This document shows, piece by piece, positions 1 to 5,390 of a DNA stretch of 6,956 nucleotides. Source of the DNA: Paracoccaceae bacterium (GTDB lineage: Bacteria > Pseudomonadota > Alphaproteobacteria > Rhodobacterales > Rhodobacteraceae); contig JALXER010000120.1 in the NCBI GenBank assembly GCA_027069385.1, forward strand, positions 1 through 6,956, read 5' to 3'. The notes under the pieces were generated by a model. That model searched no databases and was not told the origin of the DNA. It worked only from the letters and a program-made list of their open reading frames with translations. Each line of letters starts with the position of its first letter. Positions within the stretch are counted from its first letter, which is position 1. Both the position numbers and the translations under genes were made by a program.

Positions 1-834
1 GAAAAATTTCTGGTGTTCGCGCATAGAGGTCTGCAGCACCTCGACCGGCAGGTCCAGAAACGCCGCGTCGATATCGCCCATCAGCACCACCGGCCATTCG
101 ACCAGACCGGCCACCTCGGCCAGCAGCGCGCGGTCCTCGACCACTTCCAGCCCCCGGGCAAAAGCAGCCGTGGTCGCATCATGCCAGATCTTGTCGGCAC
201 GCTCGGCCGGGTCAAGCAGCACATGCGCGGCCTTCAGCTGCGTTTCGTAATCCTCGAAACCGCTGACCTCGAACCGGCCCGCGCCCATGAACCGGTGCCC
301 CTCGGTGCTGTTGGAAACCGGCGCATCGATGCGCAGCGGCACGACCTCGGCCTCTTCCCCCAGAATGCTGATGACCGAGTGCAGCGGCCGCACCCACCGC
401 ATGTTGCCCGCCCCCCAGCGCATCGATTTGGGCCACGGAAAGCGCGCAATCACCTCGCTGACCACATCATTCAGCACCGCTGCCGCCGGGCGCCCCGGTG
501 TTTCGATCACCGCCATAAAGAACGACCCCTTCGGCGTTTCCATGACCTTCAGGTCATCGCGTTCTACCCCTGCCCCGCGCAAGAAACCGTTAACCGCTTT
601 TTCGGGCGCATCCACGCGCGGCCCCCGGCGCTCCTCGCGTAGGGTGGGTGATTCACCCACCAACCCGCAAATGCTCAGGCAAAGGCGGCGCGGCGTAGTG
701 AACACGGCGGCGCTTTCATAGGTGATCCCCGCGTCAACCAGCCCGTTTGTCACCAGTTTTTGCAAATCCTCGCCGGCGCGTTTTTGCATGCGGGCGGGGA
801 TCTCTTCCGAGAATAATTCGAGCAGATAATCCAT
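1..834 (-). CDS. glyS: Glycine--tRNA ligase beta subunit, N-terminal part (cut by left window edge)
   Basis: This is the beta subunit of the bacterial alpha2beta2 glycyl-tRNA synthetase, a cytoplasmic enzyme that charges tRNA-Gly. The beta chain provides tRNA recognition and works with the GlyQ catalytic subunit. The minus-strand frame is open from an ATG at 834 to the window edge (278 codons), about 40% of the family's usual roughly 690 residues. The protein begins MDYLLELFSEEIPARM, the typical GlyS amino terminus. It then shows TPRRL (47-51), PKSMRWG (135-141), RWVRPLHS (146-153), GHRF (179-182), VEWPV (245-249) and MREHQKFF (271-278), all GlyS landmarks. An AGGAA motif lies about 6 bases before the start. 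The DUF6446-like gene ends only 2 bases upstream, so the two are surely co-transcribed with glyQ. No frameshift is seen. A plus-strand ORF at 13-642 is its antisense shadow. Confidence 0.97.
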   Translation of the reverse strand, partial: MDYLLELFSEEIPARMQKRAGEDLQKLVTNGLVDAGITYESAAVFTTPRRLCLSICGLVGESPTLREERRGPRVDAPEKAVNGFLRGAGVERDDLKVMETPKGSFFMAVIETPGRPAAAVLNDVVSEVIARFPWPKSMRWGAGNMRWVRPLHSVISILGEEAEVVPLRIDAPVSNSTEGHRFMGAGRFEVSGFEDYETQLKAAHVLLDPAERADKIWHDATTAAFARGLEVVEDRALLAEVAGLVEWPVVLMGDIDAAFLDLPVEVLQTSMREHQKFF

Positions 835-836
835 GG

Positions 837-1277
837 TTATTCCTGATATTTTTCGTTGAGCTGCCGCCACTGATAGGCGCGCCCGTCCGGATACACCGCC
901 ACCACGCGGTCGATCCCGTCTTTTTCATTCACCGCCGCCATATAGGCGGTCGCCAGCCCCGAGGCCAGATCGGCCTCTATCTGTTCGGGGTCGAAACACA
1001 CAAACCAGTCGGGCGGGGTCAGCGGTGTCGGGTTCAGCGGCACGGCTACCCCCTCGAACGCCGCCGGATCAACGGTAAAACAGCCGCGCAGTTTCAACCC
1101 CGAGCTATCGGCGTCGATGCCGTTATAGTCGGTCACCTGTATTTCGCGGTCCGCAACGTTGATAAAGGTCACGCCGGTCACGGTTTTATAGTGTCCGTAA
1201 TACTGCGAATAATACAGCAAGACGCCGAAAACAGCGGTAAACACCAACAGGCCGATGCCGATATACTTGCCATTCAT
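837..1277 (-). CDS. DUF6446-like small membrane-anchored protein between glyQ and glyS
   Basis: A protein of 146 residues and unknown function. Residues 4-24 form one hydrophobic segment right after MNGK, predicting an N-terminal membrane anchor or uncleaved signal. About 120 mostly polar residues follow, probably in the periplasm. It has GIDADSSGLKLRGCF (53-67), a second Cys in WFVCFD (91-96), and a C-terminal DRVVAVYPDGRAYQW (123-137). From memory this matches the DUF6446 family found between glyQ and glyS in Rhodobacteraceae; this was not searched. The start at 1277 is preferred because it puts the membrane segment at the N terminus and overlaps the stop of the preceding tiny ORF (ATGA arrangement). 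A longer reading from 1403 would run into glyQ and adds non-conserved-looking residues. The two Cys (66 and 94) could form a disulfide if the domain is periplasmic, which is inference. Its link to tRNA charging is unknown beyond the shared operon. Confidence 0.88.
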   Translation of the reverse strand: MNGKYIGIGLLVFTAVFGVLLYYSQYYGHYKTVTGVTFINVADREIQVTDYNGIDADSSGLKLRGCFTVDPAAFEGVAVPLNPTPLTPPDWFVCFDPEQIEADLASGLATAYMAAVNEKDGIDRVVAVYPDGRAYQWRQLNEKYQE

Positions 1278-1375
1278 GAGAACACCGCCAGCGCCATAAG
1301 CGCGTGTTGCAGCGGCACCGGAATTGCCAGAAAGAAAGGCAGCGAGACAGGGGAAACCAGTAAAAGCATAGTCAC
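1274..1375 (-). CDS. Possible tiny hydrophobic protein coupled to glyQ and the DUF6446-like gene
   Basis: The gap between glyQ and the DUF6446-like gene is filled by one small minus-strand frame. Starting at GTG (1375) it encodes 33 residues; starting at ATG (1369), 31. The sequence from the ATG is almost wholly apolar (MLLLVSPVSLPFFLAIPVP, then QHALMALAVFS), long enough for one membrane span. The GTG overlaps the glyQ stop as GTGA, and its TGA overlaps the next start as ATGA. These are the junctions expected of translationally coupled genes. A weak purine-rich GGGGCGGGAT precedes the GTG. I recognise no family. Such a short frame may occur by chance, and the region may be only a spacer, but its exact fit and apolar composition argue for a real leader or membrane peptide. 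Confidence 0.42.
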   Translation of the reverse strand: MTMLLLVSPVSLPFFLAIPVPLQHALMALAVFS

Positions 1376-2298
1376 GATCCCGCCCCGGTCTGCACAAACG
1401 CATCGGCGCACATCTTGGTCAGGGCGCGAACACGGCCGATATAGGCCTGCCGTTCGGTCACCGAAATCACCCCGCGCGCATCGAGCAGGTTGAACACATG
1501 GCTGGCCTTGATCGCCTGATCATAGGCCGGATGCGCCATGATGATGTCGCGGCCGGTTTTGGGGTCGGTGGCGGGTTGGTCCAGAATTCGGGCGCACTCG
1601 GCCTCGGCCTCCTCGAAATGCTTGAGCAGCACATCTGTATCGGCCACGTCGAAATTCCAGCGCGAGTATTCCTGCTCGGTCTGCCTGAAAATATCGCCGT
1701 AAGTCAGCGGGATGGGGGCGTCGGGGGCATTGAAGGGCATGTCCATCACATGATCCACGCCCAGCACATACATCGCCAGACGCTCCAACCCATAGGTCAA
1801 CTCGCCCGAAACCGGCTTGCAATCCATGCCCGCGACCTGCTGGAAATAGGTGAACTGGGAAACCTCCATGCCATCGCACCAGACCTCCCATCCCAGCCCC
1901 CACGCGCCAAGGGTGGGCGATTCCCAGTCATCCTCTACAAAGCGGATATCGTGCAGGTCCATGTCAATGCCGATGGCCTCCAGACTGCCAAGATACAGCG
2001 CCTGAAGATCGGGCGGGCTGGGTTTGATGATCACCTGATACTGATAGTAATGCTGCAACCGGTTGGGGTTTTCGCCATAGCGCCCGTCAGTGGGCCGCCG
2101 CGAGGGCTGCACATAGGCCGCCGCCCAGGGCCGCGGCCCGAGGCTGCGCAGCGTGGTGGCCGGATGAAACGTGCCCGCACCGACCTCCATATCATAAGGC
2201 TGCAACATCGCGCAGCCCTTTCCGGCCCAATAAGCCTGCAACCGCAAAATGATCTCCTGAAAGCTCTGTGGTGTATCCATCGGCCCCGCCTCGTGCAT
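1372..2298 (-). CDS. glyQ: Glycine--tRNA ligase alpha subunit
   Basis: This is the catalytic alpha subunit of the heterotetrameric glycyl-tRNA synthetase (class II, cytoplasm), which activates glycine with ATP and works with GlyS. From the ATG at 2298 it has 308 residues, against about 303 in E. coli. The family hallmarks are intact: SFQEIILRLQAYWA (12-25), QPYDMEVGAGTFHP (33-46), VQPSRRPTDGRYGENPNR (63-80), RFVEDDWESPTLGAWGLGWE (119-138), and the motif-3 ATP-site segment TYGLERLAMY (168-177). Three starts are possible. TTG at 2313 looks too long. ATG at 2298 has GAGGGG seven bases upstream. ATG at 2280 gives 302 residues with a GAGG eight bases upstream and also fits the family length. I chose 2298 for its stronger ribosome site. 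No clear promoter lies in the 44 bases between it and the OLD-family gene, so transcription must start inside or upstream of that gene. Confidence 0.98.
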   Translation of the reverse strand: MHEAGPMDTPQSFQEIILRLQAYWAGKGCAMLQPYDMEVGAGTFHPATTLRSLGPRPWAAAYVQPSRRPTDGRYGENPNRLQHYYQYQVIIKPSPPDLQALYLGSLEAIGIDMDLHDIRFVEDDWESPTLGAWGLGWEVWCDGMEVSQFTYFQQVAGMDCKPVSGELTYGLERLAMYVLGVDHVMDMPFNAPDAPIPLTYGDIFRQTEQEYSRWNFDVADTDVLLKHFEEAEAECARILDQPATDPKTGRDIIMAHPAYDQAIKASHVFNLLDARGVISVTERQAYIGRVRALTKMCADAFVQTGAGS

Positions 2299-2305
2299 TG
2301 TGTTG

Positions 2306-2319
2306 CCCCTCAATAGGGG
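2306..2319 (-). promoter_or_regulatory. glyQ ribosome binding site inside a small hairpin
   Basis: On the minus strand the sequence reads CCCC-TATTGA-GGGG, then seven bases, then the ATG at 2298. The GAGGGG Shine-Dalgarno (2306-2311) supports the 2298 start and forms the 3' arm of a 4-bp all-GC stem with a 6-base loop. Such a stem could lower ribosome access to the first start and favour the 2280 ATG. It is too short to call a regulatory switch. Confidence 0.45.
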
Positions 2320-2342
2320 TTTGCGGTGGGGGGGTCAACGAT

Positions 2343-4073
2343 CTACTGGTTGGCGTTATCGATCATCTTTACCAAGGCTTTGATGCGGGGTTTCAAATCG
2401 AGCACATCAAGGTTGGCATCTTGCTCACAAACCTTTCGCGCGACCTTTACTTTGTCAGCCCCTTCGTAAACCTCTTTAGGCGTTCCTGCCTTAATAAAAT
2501 GCAAGGCATGGTCATATTGACCGCCGCTCGCAGGCTTGCCATAAAGCTTGGGGTGAACCGCTTTCACCGCCGCCTGCAAAACCGAATGTTCCACATAGTT
2601 CTCGATCTCCCGCCCCTTGGTCACCCACGCGACTGACCCATTACCTTCGAGTTCGTCTCGAGTACGCCGCTTTGTAGCGTTGATCCGCTCACCTTTTTTT
2701 GCCCTGTCGCTATCAATCACCACCGCCAAGTTCTGGTTGATTTTCCTCAGGTTAATCACCTCGTCCAAAACCTCCCAATCCGCACCCAAATGACTCAGCA
2801 ACCGCCCGCCGTAAAACATAATCGAGTAATGAATCCCCTCAATCAAATCCGCATTCACCGCCTTGATCCAGTGGTTGATATAAATCCGGTCAGACGGCCC
2901 CTCGACCCAGATCACCGCATTGGCCTGCAAAATGTCCGAAGCCTTATAGCCAAGATCACGGCAAATGCTAAGCTTGTCGCCGTCAAGCGTGGCAGGCTCG
3001 ACCCGCGTTTGCACCCCGTCATTCGTAACCCGAAAAATCGCGGCGTCCGGCGTGTCGATAAAGGCCGCCGAGTGCGTGGCGATGAAATACTGGTTGCTGG
3101 TATTGTCCTTTAGATAGCGAATGAGCTTGCGCTGCAAAACCGGATGCAAATGAATCTCCGGCTCCTCGATGCACACAATCTGCTCCTCGCTTAGCGTGCA
3201 AAACGCCGCGATCATGATAACCTCGTGAATACCGGTGCCAAGGGAGTCGAGCGGCAGGACTTTGTTGTCCATATGGACAAGGACATGCTCGCGGTGGTGT
3301 GGCACCTCAATTCGGGCATCCTTTTTATCTGTGAGCGCTTGCAAGAAGGCATTGATTTTCTCAAACGTTTCCTTATCCTCTTGCTTATCATGGTCAGGGC
3401 TTTGAATTTCTGCCAATCGGGCAATCAACCCACCACCGTCATAATTCGACATTTGGGTTCCTTTTGGCCCAATCTTTCGCATTGTCGGGATGATCTTGGT
3501 ATCGGGGAGATCAAATTCCTGTGCCGATGTAATTCGGTTGATAACTTCGAAGACCGAATTTCGATTTAACCGTATTCCTGAGTCTACTGAAATTATCTGA
3601 AAAAGCTCTTTCCAATCAGAGACTGGTATTACTCTCTCAACCTTTTCAGTATTATATCTTAGGCTCCACACTGGCACCCTGGAATTAGAACGCATGTCAG
3701 CCTTAAACCAAACACTTTTTTCTATGAATAAGCTGTCGGTGAGCCTTTTGAAACTCTCCTTATTCTGGTGTTGGTCATCTGGAACTAATTGAAGGGAACG
3801 ATTTTCAACATCTTCTTTCCTCAAGGAAACCTCGACCGCAATATCCCCTGTTTTCTCACCTCGATAAGCATTGAGAGGGTGCTTATCTTCGTCCAAGAAG
3901 CTGTTTTGACGCGTAAACGGAATGTGATCATTAATAGAATTCAAAACCGTCGATTTCCCCGCATTATTCGGCCCAATAAAAAAGTTGAAGTCTTTGAATG
4001 GCCCCATGCGCTGGCGCTCGGGGCCAATGCCTCGGTAGAATTGCAATGATAGGCCGTGCAGGAATACGGGCAT
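2343..4073 (-). CDS. Stand-alone OLD-family ATPase/TOPRIM nuclease
   Basis: A 576-residue protein with the two-part plan of OLD (overcoming lysogenization defect) nucleases. The ABC/SMC-like ATPase has Walker A GPNNAGKST (34-42), a signature-like LGTGIHE (278-284), Walker B IVCIEEPEIHLHP (299-311) and the switch His in ATHS (H334). The C-terminal TOPRIM domain has the acidic VEGPSD (E391, D395), VVIDSDR (D454, D456) and GREIENY (487-493). OLD proteins cleave or nick DNA with metal ions, and several act in phage defence. No UvrD-type helicase gene is adjacent, so this fits the single-gene class rather than a Gabija pair; reverse transcriptase-linked types are also not evident. The N-terminal half is AT-rich: 3541-3660 is about 34% G+C, against about 80% at 2101-2160 in glyQ, while a TOPRIM sample (2881-2940) is about 57%. 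This suggests horizontal acquisition. The ATG at 4073 has only a weak AAGAGAT ribosome site. It ends 44 bases before glyQ, so it may drive or carry glyQ transcription. Its exact target is unknown. Confidence 0.9.
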   Translation of the reverse strand: MPVFLHGLSLQFYRGIGPERQRMGPFKDFNFFIGPNNAGKSTVLNSINDHIPFTRQNSFLDEDKHPLNAYRGEKTGDIAVEVSLRKEDVENRSLQLVPDDQHQNKESFKRLTDSLFIEKSVWFKADMRSNSRVPVWSLRYNTEKVERVIPVSDWKELFQIISVDSGIRLNRNSVFEVINRITSAQEFDLPDTKIIPTMRKIGPKGTQMSNYDGGGLIARLAEIQSPDHDKQEDKETFEKINAFLQALTDKKDARIEVPHHREHVLVHMDNKVLPLDSLGTGIHEVIMIAAFCTLSEEQIVCIEEPEIHLHPVLQRKLIRYLKDNTSNQYFIATHSAAFIDTPDAAIFRVTNDGVQTRVEPATLDGDKLSICRDLGYKASDILQANAVIWVEGPSDRIYINHWIKAVNADLIEGIHYSIMFYGGRLLSHLGADWEVLDEVINLRKINQNLAVVIDSDRAKKGERINATKRRTRDELEGNGSVAWVTKGREIENYVEHSVLQAAVKAVHPKLYGKPASGGQYDHALHFIKAGTPKEVYEGADKVKVARKVCEQDANLDVLDLKPRIKALVKMIDNANQ

Positions 4074-4333
4074 GGGCGATCTCTTGAATAAGCTGTGTAG
4101 TCGGGTTTCGACTACCCTATGAGGCGCGCCCTAAGGGTGCAACCCCACCTTGTCGCGGCATCGGCAAAGACTTATGCACTGGCACAAATATGCGCCTTTC
4201 CATTCTTGCCTTTCAGCAAAGCGCACCGCTGGACGCTGGCCACGTTTTGTTTCGGTCCACTCGGTTGAAATCCGGCAGGTTGGGGCGCTATACGAGGGCG
4301 CAGCCCCGTAAATCCTGCGATACGGGCAAATCC
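4074..4333. other. 260-base intergenic region with no convincing gene
   Basis: All six frames were considered; the 69-residue minus frame here (4131-4340) is Arg- and Cys-rich, shows no recognisable motif, and overlaps the neighbouring gene's end. Just after the stop of the deiodinase-like gene, GGGGC (4282-4286) and GCCCC (4303-4307) could pair across 16 bases, but no T-run follows, so it is not called a terminator. The frame of the OLD gene stays open upstream of its ATG for several dozen codons without looking conserved. The dyad before the OLD gene is listed separately. Confidence 0.5.
4097..4142 (-). promoter_or_regulatory. Candidate promoter and operator-like dyad before the OLD-family gene
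   Basis: On the minus strand TTGCAC (4142-4137), a 17-base spacer and TAGGGT (4119-4114) resemble a sigma-70 promoter with a poor -10. Overlapping it is a perfect 7-bp inverted repeat, GTAGTCG-GGTTT-CGACTAC (4097-4115, plus strand reading), 23 bases before the ATG at 4073. The position suits an operator or a 5'-leader hairpin. No T-run follows on either strand, so it is not an intrinsic terminator. The dyad is certain; its role and the promoter are guesses. Confidence 0.3.
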
Positions 4334-5050
4334 CTAGCAACGGGTGTCGGGCGCGATCTTTGGCGCTTTGCCGGTCAAAACCCGCAAATTCCGCTTGATC
4401 AGGTTTTCCCAGATCAGTTTGGGAAGGCTTTTGAAAAAATCCTTTGCGGCACCCTTTCCGGCCTGACGCAGCGTTTTCAAGGCAACCGGTGGCAGCGGCG
4501 GCAGAAACAGGCTTTCCGAGCGCACCGGCTTACCCGCCTTTAGCGACCGGAGGGCGCGGCCGGTTGCTGCGGGGTTGTTCCAGTCTGAAAAATAGACTAC
4601 GCAGCCACTTTTGTTGATGATAAAAACCGAATTGGGGAACGAGCCATAGGCCGCATGGGCTTCGCCCTCCAGCGTATCGACCAGAATTTTCCGGCCCTCG
4701 CCATCAACCGTTTGCAGACCCAGCGCGTTGGCGCGCTTGTCGGCATCACTATTGTGCTTGGGGAATTGCGCGCCCGGATGCGCCTCGCGGACGTAAAGGA
4801 TTGCAAAAGAGGTATCAGGGTTTTGCGCTACCAGCGCAGCCATGGTTTTGCGCCTGCTCTGGAAAAGCGGGCAGGTGATGCTTCCAAGTTCCAACACCAG
4901 AAAATCACCGCTGAAATCCAGCAATTCTGCCGGCGCACCATCGGGGGTGCTCAAACTGAACCCCGGTGCCTTTTGTCCGGGCGCAGGGCCGTGGAAGCTG
5001 TCCAGTACATACTGGTCGCTGGAAAACCGGTCGTAATTGTATGGTTGCAT
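4334..5050 (-). CDS. Deiodinase-like thioredoxin-fold redox protein (Cys form)
   Basis: A 238-residue protein resembling the iodothyronine deiodinase branch of the thioredoxin/peroxiredoxin superfamily. After a substrate-binding-like APGFSLSTPDGAP (28-40) and a beta strand FLVLELGS (50-57), the active-site-like loop reads GSITCPLF (56-63). Its C60 sits where vertebrate deiodinases have selenocysteine in GSCTUPPF. The codon is a plain TGC (4871-4873 on the plus strand), so no selenocysteine is used. The second hallmark, YVREAHPG (86-93), matches the deiodinase Tyr-x-x-Glu-Ala-His segment. A cis-Pro-like FPNSVFIINKSG lies at 138-149. There is no CXXC and no obvious signal peptide, so it is probably cytoplasmic. 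The last ~60 residues are basic and Pro/Leu-rich and lie beyond the fold; the chain ends in Cys. The ATG at 5050 is chosen over GTG at 5071 because AGGAAGAGG ends six bases before it. It stands alone, between non-coding stretches on both sides. A peroxidase or reductase role is likeliest; the substrate is unknown. Confidence 0.82.
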   Translation of the reverse strand: MQPYNYDRFSSDQYVLDSFHGPAPGQKAPGFSLSTPDGAPAELLDFSGDFLVLELGSITCPLFQSRRKTMAALVAQNPDTSFAILYVREAHPGAQFPKHNSDADKRANALGLQTVDGEGRKILVDTLEGEAHAAYGSFPNSVFIINKSGCVVYFSDWNNPAATGRALRSLKAGKPVRSESLFLPPLPPVALKTLRQAGKGAAKDFFKSLPKLIWENLIKRNLRVLTGKAPKIAPDTRC

Positions 5051-5056
5051 ATTATG

Positions 5057-5065
5057 CCTCTTCCT
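5057..5065 (-). promoter_or_regulatory. Ribosome binding site of the deiodinase-like gene
   Basis: The minus strand reads AGGAAGAGG, then six bases, then the ATG at 5050. This strong Shine-Dalgarno decides the start in favour of 5050, since it would be inside the coding region if the in-frame GTG at 5071 were used. No convincing promoter was found between here and the hairpin cluster. Confidence 0.7.
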
Positions 5066-5139
5066 TTGCACCAGACTAACATAGCAACCCCGATCGTCCT
5101 ACATGTTTCGTCACGCCGGGCCTCCGGTCTCTTCGGGGA

Positions 5140-5224
5140 GCCGCAAGCGGCCCCCCTCATCAACCGGGCATGGGGCAAGCCCCATGCGGGGGCGTTCACG
5201 CCCCCCTTGCCCGTAAACGGGCAA
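5140..5224. repeat. Cluster of four GC-rich hairpins (left group of a non-coding region)
   Basis: Within the 340-base gap between genes (5051-5390), four perfect inverted repeats follow one another almost without spacing. They are GCCGC-AA-GCGGC (5140-5151), GCATGGGGC-AA-GCCCCATGC (5168-5187), GGGGGCG-TTCA-CGCCCCC (5188-5205) and TTGCCCGT-AA-ACGGGCAA (5207-5224). Three share an AA centre. The following stretch CCCCCCTGAGAGTATTTATG (5226-5245) resembles, from memory, a dispersed intergenic motif of Rhodobacteraceae genomes. The block is probably a mosaic of such repeats and may also protect or end the cbbR transcript. The rest of the gap, 5066-5139 and 5246-5289, shows nothing I can name. Confidence 0.65.
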
Positions 5225-5289
5225 TTCCCCCCTGAGAGTATTTATGAAAAATGGAAGGTATTGTCGCCTCACGCATGTGACGGGGGTAC

Positions 5290-5364
5290 GGGGGCTGGCC
5301 CCCGGGGCCGACCGAAGGTCGGCCCGGCCCAAAGGGAAGCTGTTGGCTGGCTTTAGCCAGTCAA
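5290..5364. repeat. Second group of GC-rich hairpins, just downstream of cbbR
   Basis: Three more inverted repeats lie here: GGGGGC-TG-GCCCCC (5290-5303), GGGCCGACC-GAA-GGTCGGCCC (5305-5325, 9 perfect pairs), and an imperfect one at 5343-5364 whose core is CTGGCT-TT-AGCCAG with outer TTG/CAA pairing across one mismatch. The last lies 26 bases beyond the cbbR stop. None is followed by a T-run on the cbbR-sense strand, so they are not textbook intrinsic terminators, though they could stall polymerase or protect the cbbR 3' end. Confidence 0.6.
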
Positions 5365-5390
5365 TAGCTGGACTGCGGGAGCGCTACGGG

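Noticed and set aside
13..642. Plus-strand 209-residue ORF at the left edge
   Set aside because: It is antisense to glyS, whose motifs are unmistakable on the minus strand; the product is Arg/His/Pro-rich and unlike any family.
837..1403. 188-residue version of the DUF6446-like protein
   Set aside because: The extra N-terminal residues overlap the glyQ coding end and would bury the membrane anchor; the ATG at 1277 fits better.
1498..2316. Plus-strand 272-residue ORF
   Set aside because: It lies opposite glyQ and reads as low-complexity antisense translation; long shadow ORFs are expected in GC-rich DNA.
2343..4073. Gabija (GajA/GajB) defence pair
   Set aside because: No UvrD/PcrA-like helicase gene lies on either side; the neighbours are glyQ and a thioredoxin-fold gene.
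2320..4140. Direct repeats or an insertion sequence carrying the OLD gene
   Set aside because: Comparing the flanks at 2320-2342 and 4074-4140 by eye gave no matching direct or terminal inverted repeats, and no transposase or integrase is present.
4871..4873. Selenoprotein with in-frame TGA
   Set aside because: The active-site codon is TGC (Cys) on the coding strand, and the gene has no internal TGA.
5140..5364. CRISPR array
   Set aside because: The units are different hairpins with no identical repeat and no regular spacers.
5290..5364. Intrinsic terminator of cbbR
   Set aside because: The stems are strong but no run of T follows on the cbbR-sense strand, so only a general 3'-end role can be suggested.
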